Shown here one piece after another: positions 1 to 8,502 of a DNA stretch of 64,000 nucleotides. The notes under the pieces were generated by a model. That model ran no database searches, was not told where the DNA came from, and worked only from the letters and a program-made list of their open reading frames with translations. The position numbers and the translations under genes were made by a program. Within the stretch, counting starts at the first letter, position 1, and the number at the start of each line of letters is the position of its first letter. This stretch comes from Granulimonas faecalis (GTDB lineage Bacteria; Actinomycetota; Coriobacteriia; Coriobacteriales; Atopobiaceae): assembly GCF_022834715.1 (NCBI RefSeq), contig NZ_BQKC01000001.1, forward strand, positions 1,152,501 to 1,216,500, written 5' to 3'.

Positions 1-17
1 CTCCACCACACGCAACA

Positions 18-46
18 GGGCGGCGGCCTCGGTCGCCGCCCTTTTT
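18..46 (+). terminator. Rho-independent terminator of an upstream gene
   Basis: An 8-bp perfect stem (GGGCGGCG with CGCCGCCC) encloses an 8-base loop and is followed by five T residues. It should end a plus-strand transcript that enters from outside the window, separating it from the dxs-like gene. Confidence 0.8.
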
Positions 47-186
47 CATGGCCCGACTACCGTTGGGCACCCTTTGTCGACCGGGGCGCCATGCGCAGAC
101 CGGCCCCGCCCCTGCGGTGGTTAAGCTGTAGGGCACGGGTATCTACAGGAGCGTAGCCACCGACCGAGCGAAGGAACCCCGAACCC

Positions 187-1923
187 ATGTATCTCGAGAC
201 CATCGACTCCCCCCGCGACCTCAAGGGCATGGGCGTCGCCGAGCTCGAGGCCCTGGCGGCCGAGATTCGAGACGCCCTCATGGTGCGGGCACGGACCCAC
301 GGAGGCCACCTCGGCCCCAACCTGGGCGTCGTCGAGCTCACGGTGGCGCTCCACCGGGTCTTCGACTCCCCCACCGACGCCATCGTGTTCGACGTGTCCC
401 ACCAGACCTACGCCCACAAGATGCTCACGGGCCGCAAGGAGGCCTTCCTCGACCCGGCCCACTACGACGACGTCTCGGGCTTCTCCAGCCCCTCCGAGTC
501 GGAGCACGACCCCTTCGTCCTGGGCCACACCTCCACGTCCGTGGGCCTGGCGGCCGGCATCTCGCGCGGTCGGGCCATGGCCGGGATGAAGGGCCACGTG
601 GTCGCCGTCATCGGCGACGGCTCCCTCTCGGGCGGCGAGGCCTTCGAGGGCCTCGACGTCGCCGGGGAGCTCTGCGACGACCTCGTGGTCGTCGTGAACG
701 ACAACGACATGTCCATCGCCGAGAACCACGGCTCGCTCTACGAGGAACTCCGCAGGCTCCGCGAGGCGGGCAGCGACGTCGAGCGCAACTTCTTCACGGA
801 CCTGGGCTTCTCTTACCGCTACATCGAGGACGGCAACTCCGTCGCCGCGCTCGTCCCGGCCCTCGAGGCGGCGCGCGACGCGTCGGGCCCACAGGTCGTG
901 CACGTCCACACCGAGAAGGGCCACGGCTTTGGCCCCGCGGTGGACGACCCCGAGACCTTCCACAACGTGGGCCCCCTCGAGGGGGGCGCCCACGGGGCCG
1001 CGCCCCTCGCCTGGAGCGACGTGACGACGGGGTACCTCAACCGCCGCATGGCGGCAGACCCGTCCACCATGACGGTGGTGGCGGCCACACCCACGGGCCT
1101 CGGCTTCACCCCCGCCATGCGTGCCGCGGCGGGGCGCCAGTTCGTCGACGTCGGCATCGCCGAGGCCACGGCGCTCACCTTCTCCGTCGGCCTCGCCTCG
1201 GCCGGCATGCGCCCCGTGGTGTGCCTCTACTCCACGTTCCTGGGGCGCGCCTACGACCAGGTGGTCCAGGAGCTCGGCGTCAACCGCGCCCACGCCGTGC
1301 TCATGGTCGACCGCGGGTCCGTCTACTCCATGACCGACGCCACGCACCTGGGGCTCGGCGACATCGCCATGCTCGGCGCCATCCCCCACGTCACCTACCT
1401 GGCACCGGCCACGGTCCCCGAGTTCGAGGCCATGATGAACTGGGCCCTCGACACGTGCGACGGCCCCGTGGCCGTGAAGGTGCCGGGCGGCGCCCCCGTG
1501 AAGAACGCGCTCCCCGACGTCGTCCGCGGCTCCCGCGTGGCGATCGTGGGCGCCGGCACGTTCTACCCCTGCGCCCTCGAGGCCGCGCGCATCGTGCGCG
1601 AGCGGTCCGGGATCGAGCCCACCGTACTGAACCCCCGCGTGGTCTCCGACGTCGACGCCGACCTCGCGGCGTTTCTCGCCGAGGGCCATGACGCGGTGAT
1701 CACGCTGGAGGACGGCTTTGCCGACGGCGGGTTCGGACAGAAGGTCGCCGCCGCCCTCGCCCCGCTGGGCGTCGCCGTGGTCGTGAGGGGCTTCCCCAAG
1801 GACGTCCCCGACCGCTACGACCCCGACACCCTCGTGGAGCAGGCGCGCATGACGCCGGAGCTCGTGGCCGAGGACGCCCTGGCCGCCCTCGGGGCCGCCG
1901 CGGAGCGCCGGGCGACCCGTTAG
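187..1923 (+). CDS. dxs: 1-deoxy-D-xylulose-5-phosphate synthase-like protein (short, divergent)
   Basis: Thiamine-diphosphate enzyme of 578 residues resembling Dxs, which condenses pyruvate and glyceraldehyde 3-phosphate at the entry of the MEP isoprenoid pathway. The ThDP motif is present (GDG at 143-145, Asn at 171), as are H41 (E. coli H49), the FHNV histidine, the catalytic Glu in IAE (E326) and the YSTF/RAYDQ segment. It is about 40 residues shorter than E. coli Dxs, mostly in the linker after the ThDP motif. By ungapped alignment E. coli D427 becomes T383 (an Asp follows at 384) and the phosphate-binding R478 becomes K431. Start: ATG with AAGGA 11 bases upstream. dxr and ispG lie on the opposite strand nearby, which supports an isoprenoid role. 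A Dxs paralogue with another donor or acceptor is possible. Confidence 0.75.
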   Translation: MYLETIDSPRDLKGMGVAELEALAAEIRDALMVRARTHGGHLGPNLGVVELTVALHRVFDSPTDAIVFDVSHQTYAHKMLTGRKEAFLDPAHYDDVSGFSSPSESEHDPFVLGHTSTSVGLAAGISRGRAMAGMKGHVVAVIGDGSLSGGEAFEGLDVAGELCDDLVVVVNDNDMSIAENHGSLYEELRRLREAGSDVERNFFTDLGFSYRYIEDGNSVAALVPALEAARDASGPQVVHVHTEKGHGFGPAVDDPETFHNVGPLEGGAHGAAPLAWSDVTTGYLNRRMAADPSTMTVVAATPTGLGFTPAMRAAAGRQFVDVGIAEATALTFSVGLASAGMRPVVCLYSTFLGRAYDQVVQELGVNRAHAVLMVDRGSVYSMTDATHLGLGDIAMLGAIPHVTYLAPATVPEFEAMMNWALDTCDGPVAVKVPGGAPVKNALPDVVRGSRVAIVGAGTFYPCALEAARIVRERSGIEPTVLNPRVVSDVDADLAAFLAEGHDAVITLEDGFADGGFGQKVAAALAPLGVAVVVRGFPKDVPDRYDPDTLVEQARMTPELVAEDALAALGAAAERRATR

Positions 1924-1950
1924 GCGCAGCCGGGCGACTTGTCTATGAAT

Positions 1951-2000
1951 GGGAGGGGGCGCCCCGACCGGCTTGAAGACCGGTCGGGGCGCCCCCTCCC
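1951..2000. terminator. 21-bp perfect inverted repeat, bidirectional terminator
   Basis: Two 21-base arms (1951-1971 and 1980-2000) are perfect reverse complements around an 8-base loop. The repeat lies between the converging dxs-like (+) and proS (-) genes. Neither side has a T-tract, so termination by the stem alone is inferred. Confidence 0.65.
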
Positions 2001-2029
2001 CCATGGAGGCCCGTCGGATGGTCCCGCGC

Positions 2030-3754
2030 CTAGCGCCTGCGGGCGATGACCTCGGAGCCCACCTCGACGACGACCTCGTCGATGGCCACCTCGCGGCGCT
2101 CGCCGGTGGCGCGGTCCTTGACCTCGCACATGCCCTTGGCCACGGCCTTCTTGCCGAGGATCACCTGGTAGGGCAGGCCGAGGAGGTCGGCGTCGTTGAA
2201 CTTCACGCCCGGGCGCTCCTTGCGGTCGTCGAGCAGCACCTGGACGCCGGCCTCCACGAGCTGGTCGGCCACCTGCTGGGCGGCGGGCCACACGAGGTCG
2301 TCCGCGGTGTCGAGGGCGACGACCTCGACCTCGAACGGCGCCACCGAGACCGGCCACACGATGCCGGAGTCGTCGTGGCACTGCTCGACCACGGCGGCGA
2401 GCGTGCGCGTCACGCCGATGCCGTAGCACCCCATCTGGAAGTACCGCTCCTTGCCGTCCCTGTCGAGGAACGTGGCCCCCATGGACCGGGAGTACTTGTC
2501 ACCGAGCTGGAAGATCTGGCCCATCTCGATGCCGCGGGCCGCCGCGAGCGGCTTGCCGCACACGGGGCAGGCGTCCGACGCCTTGGCGCTGGCGAGGTCC
2601 TCCCAGGCGTCCGGCTCGAAGTCGCGGCCTGGGCGGGCGCCCAGGTAGTGGCTCTCGGGGCGGTTGGCGCCCACGAGCCAGCTGAGGGAGCCGCGCAGGG
2701 AGACGTCGCAGACGCAGGAGACGCCCTCGGGGAGCCCCACGGGGCCGATGCAGCCCTTGAACAGGCCGAACGACTCGAGCTCCTCATCGCTCATGAGGTG
2801 GTAGCCGCCGAAGGCGTGGGACGCCTTGACCTCGTTGAGCTCGTGGTCGCCCGGGACGATGCACACCACGGGCCTCCCCTCGCCGTCCACGAGGGCCACG
2901 GCCTTGCGGCAGGCGGCCTCGGGGACGTCGAAGAGCCCGGCGAGCTCGGCGATGGTGTGGACGCCGGGCGTCTCCACGCACTCGAGCTCGTGGTCGTGGG
3001 TCTCGGGGCCGTCCTCGACGGAGATGACCACCGTGGCGGCCTCCTCGTCGGCGGCGTAGCCGCAGTCGGGGCAGTAGACGAGCGCCGCCTCCCCGGCCTC
3101 GGCGAGGGCCATGAACTCGATGGAGGTGGAGCCGCCGATCTGGCCGGAGTCGGCGGCCACCGGGAGGGCCTTGATGCCGCAGCGGTCGCAGACGCCGGAG
3201 TAGGCGTCGTACATCGTGTCGAAGGAGCGCTGCATGCCCTCGGCGTCGGCGTCGAAGGAGTAGCCGTCCTTCATGATGAACTCGCGGCCGCGCATGAGGC
3301 CGAAGCGCGGGCGCAGCTCGTCGCGGTACTTCTGCTGGATCTGGTAGAGGTTGACCGGCAGCTGCTTGTAGGAGCGGAGCTCGCCGCGCACGAGGTCGGT
3401 CATGGTCTCCTCGTGGGTGGGGCCGAGCACGAAGTCGCGGTCGTGGCGGTCGGAGAGGCGCATGAGCTCGGGGCCGTAGGCATCGTAGCGGCCGGACTCC
3501 TCCCAGAGCTCCGCCGGGGTGAGGATGGGCAGGAGGACCTCCTGGGCCCCGTGGGTGTCCATCTCGTCGCGGATGATGTCCTCGATCTTCTCGAGGGAGC
3601 GCCAGGCGAGCGGCAGGTACGAGTAGAGCCCGGCGGCGGTCTTGCGGATCATGCCGGCCCTCAGCAGGAGGCGATGGCTCGCGAGGTCCGCGTCGGCCGG
3701 GTCCTCCTTGAGGGTGGGTGCGTACAGCGAGCTCATGGTCTGGAACGTCTTCAC
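2030..3754 (-). CDS. proS: Prolyl-tRNA synthetase, bacterial type with editing insertion
   Basis: Class II synthetase that charges tRNA-Pro; 574 residues, the usual length of the E. coli-like form. Motif 2 is seen in the GPTHEET and RGREFIMKDGYSF segments, and motif 3 in MGCYGIGVTR near residue 445. The roughly 180 residues between motifs 2 and 3 are the YbaK-like insertion that hydrolyses mischarged Ala-tRNA-Pro in this family. The start is GTG at 3752-3754, 8 bases after a strong GGAGGAG; the in-frame ATG at 3736 lacks such a site. It is the last gene of the leftward block and follows ispG. Confidence 0.93.
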   Translation of the reverse strand: MKTFQTMSSLYAPTLKEDPADADLASHRLLLRAGMIRKTAAGLYSYLPLAWRSLEKIEDIIRDEMDTHGAQEVLLPILTPAELWEESGRYDAYGPELMRLSDRHDRDFVLGPTHEETMTDLVRGELRSYKQLPVNLYQIQQKYRDELRPRFGLMRGREFIMKDGYSFDADAEGMQRSFDTMYDAYSGVCDRCGIKALPVAADSGQIGGSTSIEFMALAEAGEAALVYCPDCGYAADEEAATVVISVEDGPETHDHELECVETPGVHTIAELAGLFDVPEAACRKAVALVDGEGRPVVCIVPGDHELNEVKASHAFGGYHLMSDEELESFGLFKGCIGPVGLPEGVSCVCDVSLRGSLSWLVGANRPESHYLGARPGRDFEPDAWEDLASAKASDACPVCGKPLAAARGIEMGQIFQLGDKYSRSMGATFLDRDGKERYFQMGCYGIGVTRTLAAVVEQCHDDSGIVWPVSVAPFEVEVVALDTADDLVWPAAQQVADQLVEAGVQVLLDDRKERPGVKFNDADLLGLPYQVILGKKAVAKGMCEVKDRATGERREVAIDEVVVEVGSEVIARRR

Positions 3755-3846
3755 GGTTTAGGCTCCTCCGGTCTGGTACGTGGTCGTGCGCCCGGTGATG
3801 TGGGCCTCCCCGCCCCGGGCGCGGGGACGGGCGGCCCGTGCGGCCC

Positions 3847-4974
3847 CTACGGGCGCGGGCCGTCGCCGTAGCGGCGGTCGATCTCCTCCATGAGGGCGTC
3901 GAGGAGGCGCCCCTCCGGGACGGACCCCAGCGACTCGCCGCCGGCGATGAGGAGGCCCTGGCCGTCGCCGCCGGCGATGCCGATGTCTGCGGCACGGGCC
4001 TCACCGGGCCCGTTGACCACGCAGCCCATGACGGCCACGGTGATGGGCGCCTCCACGCCCCGCAGCCGCTCCTCCACCTGCGACGCGAGACCCATGAGGT
4101 CGATGCGGCAGCGCCCGCACGTGGGGCACGAGACGATCTCGGGGCCGCGGCGGCGCAGGCCCACCGACTGCAGGATGTTCCAGGCGACGCGAACCTCCTC
4201 CTCCGGCGGCGCCGTGATGGAGACGCGCACGGTGTCGCCGATACCCTCGGAGAGGAGCACCCCCAGGGCCACGGAGTTCTTGACCGTGGCGGGCCCGAGG
4301 CCCCCCGCCTCGGTGACGCCGAGGTGCAGCGGCACGGTGGGGATGCGGGCCGAGAGCTCCCGGTTGGTGCGGATGGTGGAGGGCACCGAGTGCGTCTTGG
4401 CCGAGAGCACGATGTCGGGGAAGCCGCGCCCCTCGAAGTGCCGCACGAACGACAGGGCGCTCTCCACGAGCTTCTCGGGTTGCGTGAGGTCCTCGCGGGC
4501 GTCCACGGCCGGGTCGAGGGAACCGGCGTTCACGCCGATACGGATGGGGATGCCGGCCTCGCCCGCGGCGTCGATCACGGCGTCCACCTTGGCCCATGAC
4601 CCGATGTTGCCGGGGTTGATCCGCAGGGCAGAGGCCCCCCGGGCGCACGCCCCCAGGGCGAGCCGGTGGTCGAAGTGGATGTCGGCCACCACGGGCAGCG
4701 GGCTCTCGGCGCAGACCTCGCCGAAACCGTCGAGGGCGTCGGCCGACGGGACGGCGACACGAACTATCTCGCAGCCCTCCTCGGCGAGGGCCGCGACCTG
4801 GGCGAGCGTGGCGGCGGGGTCCTGGGTCGGGGTGCAGGTCATGGACTGGACGGCCACGGGGGCGCCGCCGCCCACGGCCACCGGGCCCACGTGGACCCGC
4901 CGGGTGAGGGTGCGGGGAAGGGGCCCCGGGGCGCCGTCACCCAGGAGCCCGGCCTCGCGCCGAAGGTCTTCCAT
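3847..4974 (-). CDS. ispG: 4-hydroxy-3-methylbut-2-en-1-yl diphosphate synthase (IspG/GcpE)
   Basis: Iron-sulfur enzyme of 375 residues that converts methylerythritol cyclodiphosphate to HMBPP, the penultimate MEP step. The three cluster ligands are visible as C283, C286 (SCPTC) and C318 (MGCVVNGPGE), with the catalytic Glu at 325; the N-terminal TIM barrel contains the DIHFDHRLAL stretch. ATG lies 6 bases after GGGAGG and 2 bases after the rseP stop, so it is probably coupled to rseP. The order dxr-rseP-ispG-proS is common in bacteria. No accessory domain is inserted. Confidence 0.95.
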   Translation of the reverse strand: MEDLRREAGLLGDGAPGPLPRTLTRRVHVGPVAVGGGAPVAVQSMTCTPTQDPAATLAQVAALAEEGCEIVRVAVPSADALDGFGEVCAESPLPVVADIHFDHRLALGACARGASALRINPGNIGSWAKVDAVIDAAGEAGIPIRIGVNAGSLDPAVDAREDLTQPEKLVESALSFVRHFEGRGFPDIVLSAKTHSVPSTIRTNRELSARIPTVPLHLGVTEAGGLGPATVKNSVALGVLLSEGIGDTVRVSITAPPEEEVRVAWNILQSVGLRRRGPEIVSCPTCGRCRIDLMGLASQVEERLRGVEAPITVAVMGCVVNGPGEARAADIGIAGGDGQGLLIAGGESLGSVPEGRLLDALMEEIDRRYGDGPRP

Positions 4975-4976
4975 GG

Positions 4977-6362
4977 TCAGCCTCCCAAGACGAAGCGGAC
5001 GATGTCCTGCCGGAGCAGGACGAAGAACAGGAGCATGAACAGGGCTATACCCACCATGGACACACCCTGCTGCACGCGCATGGAGACGGGGCGCCGGCGC
5101 ACGGCCTGGATGGCCTCGATCACGACCTTGCCGCCGTCCAGCGGCGGTATGGGCAGCAGGTTCATGAAGGCCAGGCTCAGGGACACCGCGGCCGCGAGCA
5201 GTGCGAACGACGCCATCCCCTGGCTCGCTGCCTCGCTGGCCATGACCGAGATGCCGACGACGGAGCTGGAGCTCTCGATGACCTCGCCGATGTGGGCGGG
5301 CTGGAGCAGCCTGAGGATGAACGAGGCGGTCGCCCCCACGTAGGAGAGGGCATAGGAGAGGGACTCGCCGATGCCGAGGCGCACGTTCTCCACCGTCCCC
5401 TGGATGCCGAGGGTCTCGGCGGGGCCGTCGAGGGCCACGCCCACGTCCACAGGCCTGCCGTCGCGCCTCACCGTGACCGTGAAGTCGGTGCCCTCGGAGA
5501 GGGCCTCCCGGACGGCCTCGACGGTCCCCTGCCAGGTGGAGACGGGGGTCCCGTCCACCGACACGAACTCGTCGCCGGCCTCGATGCCGGCCTGCTGGGC
5601 CAGGGACCCCTCGGTCACCGATCCCGCCACGGGGGCGTCGCCCACCATGGGGACGCCCGCGAGGGTGAGCACCGCCACGACGAGCAGGATCCCGCAGACG
5701 AGGTTCACGGCAACGCCGCTCACGAGGACGAAGGTGCGGCCCCAGAACCCGTGGGCAAGGTAGGTGTGGGAGCGCTCGGCGGCGAGGAAGGCCTCGGGGC
5801 CCTCCCCGAGGGCGTGGGGCTCGCCCTGGGCCGTGGTGCCGGGCAGCGAGAAGTCGTGGCCGCGGTCGTACTTGGTGAGGAGCGACGGGTCGCGCTCCAA
5901 GGTCTCGAAGGACGAGGGCCACGTGGAATCCGTGGGCCTCTCGCCGAGGTCGGGGTCGTAGTACGGGGCCACGGAGCCCCAATCGGCGAGGGTGGCCAGC
6001 GCCTCGACGGCCTCCTCGGCCGTGCAGCCGGCGTCGGCGGCCACCTGGTCCACCGTGGCGCGACCGTGGGCCGCCACCGAGGCGAGGGCGCCGGCGAGGT
6101 GCGGGCTCGACGCGCCGTCCATGCCGCAGACCATGGTATAGCCGCCCAGCAGCAGGGGCGTGGCGCCGTAGACGGTGCCGTAGCGGCGCGACTCCCATGC
6201 GAGGCGGAACCGGCAGGGCATGCCGAGGAAGAACTCGCGCACGCGGATGCCGAGGACACGGGCCGCGAGGAAGTGACCGCCCTCATGGACGAAGACGAGG
6301 ACCGAGAGGAGCACGAGGCCCCAGAGGATAGCGGAGACCGCCCCGCCGAGCCCGGCTAGCAC
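4977..6362 (-). CDS. rseP: RIP metalloprotease RseP (site-2 protease) with enlarged cytoplasmic insertion
   Basis: Intramembrane zinc protease of 461 residues that cleaves anti-sigma factors or signal-peptide remnants in the membrane. Membrane segment 1 carries HEGGH at 26-30; a PDZ domain lies at about 235-310; the last helices carry NLLPIPPLDGG with the third zinc ligand. Start is GTG at 6360-6362, overlapping the dxr stop (GTGCTAG), with GAGG six bases upstream. Between LLLGGY (71-75) and the second membrane helix (from about 208) there are about 120 extra residues, where E. coli RseP has only about 25. Residues 88-130 look like a small helical or winged-helix unit. Its substrate cannot be told from context. 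Confidence 0.9.
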   Translation of the reverse strand: MLAGLGGAVSAILWGLVLLSVLVFVHEGGHFLAARVLGIRVREFFLGMPCRFRLAWESRRYGTVYGATPLLLGGYTMVCGMDGASSPHLAGALASVAAHGRATVDQVAADAGCTAEEAVEALATLADWGSVAPYYDPDLGERPTDSTWPSSFETLERDPSLLTKYDRGHDFSLPGTTAQGEPHALGEGPEAFLAAERSHTYLAHGFWGRTFVLVSGVAVNLVCGILLVVAVLTLAGVPMVGDAPVAGSVTEGSLAQQAGIEAGDEFVSVDGTPVSTWQGTVEAVREALSEGTDFTVTVRRDGRPVDVGVALDGPAETLGIQGTVENVRLGIGESLSYALSYVGATASFILRLLQPAHIGEVIESSSSVVGISVMASEAASQGMASFALLAAAVSLSLAFMNLLPIPPLDGGKVVIEAIQAVRRRPVSMRVQQGVSMVGIALFMLLFFVLLRQDIVRFVLGG

Positions 6363-7555
6363 GACAGCCTCGAGACCGCCTGGGCCGCCTTGGCGCGGGC
6401 ACGGGCGTCGACCTCGGCCACCTGGGCGAGCGACTCCACCGGCTCGGGCACGGTGGCGTCCATGACCGCGGAGACCACCTCGGCGATGGCGAGGAAGCCC
6501 AGGCGCCCGTCGCGGAATGCCTGGTTGGCCACCTCGTTGGCGGCGTTCATGGCACAGGGCAGCGTGCCGCCGACCCGCCCCGCCTGAAGTGCCAGGGCCA
6601 GGCAGCGGAACGTCTCCGTGTCGGGGGCGCCGAATGTGAGCTCCCCCGCCGTCCGCCAGTCCACGGGCTCGCAGGGCGCGTCCCAACGGTGCGGGTAGCT
6701 GAAGGCGTACTGGATGGGGATCCGCATGTCGGAGGGGCCGAGTTGCGCGACGGTGGAGCCGTCCGCGAACTCCACCATGGAGTGGATCTTGCTCTGGGGG
6801 TGCACGAGGACCTCCACGGCGTCCACGGGGACGTCGAAGAGGTGGTGGGCCTCGATGACCTCGAGGCCCTTGTTCATGAGGGTCGCGGAGTCCACGGTGA
6901 TCTTGGGGCCCATGGCCCAGGTGGGGTGGCCGAGCGCCTCCTCGGGGGTCACCGACGCGAGGCTCTCGCGGGTGCGCCCGAGGAAGGGGCCGCCGGAGCA
7001 CGTGAGCCAGATGCGCCGGAGCTCGCGTTCGCGGCCTCCCACCAGGCACTGGTAGATGGCCGAGTGCTCGGAGTCCACCGGTATGAGGCGGCCGGGCTCG
7101 GCCATGGGCATGAGGAGGTCGCCGGCGGCCACGAGGGCCTCCTTGTTGGCGCAGGCGAGCACCTTGCGCGCGGCCAGGGCGGCGTGGGCGGCGTGGATGC
7201 CGGCCTCCCCCACCACTGCCACGAGGACGCAGTCCACGTCGTTCAGGGAGGCGAGCTCCATGACCCCCTCGTCGCCGAGGAACAGGCCGCAGCCAGACGG
7301 CAGGCCGTCGAGGACGCCGTCGTCGCCGTAGGAGCGGTCGGCCACGGCCACGGCCGAGGGACGGAACTCCCGGGCCAAGGCCACGAGCTCCGCGGTGCTG
7401 CCGTACACAGAGAGCGCCGTCACCTCCACGCGTTCCGGGTGCTGCCTCGCGACGTCGAGGGCCTGTCGGCCGATGGAGCCCGTGCAGCCCAGGACGGCCA
7501 CACGCAGTGGCGTGGGGCGGGGCGGCGAGGGCGCGCGGTCCTCGAAGATGTTCAT
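6356..7555 (-). CDS. dxr: 1-deoxy-D-xylulose 5-phosphate reductoisomerase
   Basis: NADPH-dependent enzyme of 399 residues making methylerythritol 4-phosphate, the second MEP step. The N-terminal Rossmann motif is LGCTGSIGRQA (22-32); the active-site segments NKEALV and PVDSEHSAIYQCL carry the metal- and substrate-binding residues, followed by MGPKITVDSATLMNKGLE. ATG overlaps the cdsA stop as ATGA. Length and motifs are ordinary. Confidence 0.96.
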   Translation of the reverse strand: MNIFEDRAPSPPRPTPLRVAVLGCTGSIGRQALDVARQHPERVEVTALSVYGSTAELVALAREFRPSAVAVADRSYGDDGVLDGLPSGCGLFLGDEGVMELASLNDVDCVLVAVVGEAGIHAAHAALAARKVLACANKEALVAAGDLLMPMAEPGRLIPVDSEHSAIYQCLVGGRERELRRIWLTCSGGPFLGRTRESLASVTPEEALGHPTWAMGPKITVDSATLMNKGLEVIEAHHLFDVPVDAVEVLVHPQSKIHSMVEFADGSTVAQLGPSDMRIPIQYAFSYPHRWDAPCEPVDWRTAGELTFGAPDTETFRCLALALQAGRVGGTLPCAMNAANEVANQAFRDGRLGFLAIAEVVSAVMDATVPEPVESLAQVAEVDARARAKAAQAVSRLSC

Positions 7556-8502
7556 AGGAGCCCTCCAAGCCTGAGGATGAAGAAGGCCGTCATGGAGCCG
7601 AAGAGGATGGAGTCGGTGCGGTCGAGCATGCCGCCGTGACCCGGCAGGAAGTTGCCGGAGTCCTTGACACCCGCGGCGCGCTTGAGGCGCGACTCGAAGA
7701 GGTCGCCGATGACGCCCACGGCGCCCACGCAGACGCCGCCGAGCAGTGCGAGGGGCAGCGTGACGCAGGGCAGTCCCACGACCCACATGATCAGCCACAC
7801 GAAGACGGAGCCGACCATGCCGCCGGCAAAGCCCTCCCAGGTCTTGTGGGGGCTGATCTTGGGCACCATCTTGTGCCGCCCGAAGCGCTGGCCCACGAAG
7901 TACGCCGCGGCGTCGCTCATCCAGATGGACGAGATCACGCCGAAGGTGAGCAGGGCCGCCACGGGCATGGGCTGGCTCGGGATGTCTATGACGCGGACGT
8001 ACATGACGGAGCTCAGCAGGAACCCCGTGTAGACCGGGCCGAGCACCGTGATGGCGGCGTCGCTGATGGAGGCGCGGGCGGTCCAGACGAACCACACCCC
8101 GCAGGAGAGGACCAGAAGCGAGAAGACAACCATGAGGGCCACGTCGGGCAGAAGCGGGCACACGACGAAGGCCACGGCCGCCGTGAGCCCGATGAGCTCG
8201 TTGGGCATGCGTCCGAGCATGCGGGCGATGCGGAAGAACTCCGAGCAGCAGAGCCAGGCCATGGCGCAGAAGAGCACGGCGCAGGGCACCGGCCCCCAGA
8301 AGATGCACACGAGCACGGTGACGCTGTAGAAGAGGCCCGAGAGCGTGCGCGTGAGCAGCTTCTCGGTGCCGGAACGCACCCGGGAGCTGCGGGTTCCGCC
8401 CTCGAGACGGAGCTCCTCGCGCTCGTCGCGCTTCCTTTCGTACTTGTCCATGGGCCTCTCGAGCCCCTGTGGGCCGCGGTTGTGTTTGGAGTCGTCGCTC
8501 AC
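7552..8502 (-). CDS. cdsA: Phosphatidate cytidylyltransferase
   Basis: Integral membrane enzyme of 316 residues that makes CDP-diacylglycerol from phosphatidate and CTP. A charged N-terminal cytoplasmic stretch of about 55 residues precedes some eight hydrophobic segments. The family signature is seen near the C-terminus: SRLKRAAGVKDSGNFLPGHG followed by GMLDRTDS. Start is GTG, overlapping the uppS stop as GTGA. It is encoded with uppS and dxr, the standard envelope-lipid arrangement. Confidence 0.95.
   Translation of the reverse strand: MSDDSKHNRGPQGLERPMDKYERKRDEREELRLEGGTRSSRVRSGTEKLLTRTLSGLFYSVTVLVCIFWGPVPCAVLFCAMAWLCCSEFFRIARMLGRMPNELIGLTAAVAFVVCPLLPDVALMVVFSLLVLSCGVWFVWTARASISDAAITVLGPVYTGFLLSSVMYVRVIDIPSQPMPVAALLTFGVISSIWMSDAAAYFVGQRFGRHKMVPKISPHKTWEGFAGGMVGSVFVWLIMWVVGLPCVTLPLALLGGVCVGAVGVIGDLFESRLKRAAGVKDSGNFLPGHGGMLDRTDSILFGSMTAFFILRLGGLL

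Noticed and set aside
121-2004. Open frame of about 627 codons opposite the dxs-like gene
   Set aside because: Composition is a complement of the dxs-like coding strand and no domain is seen.
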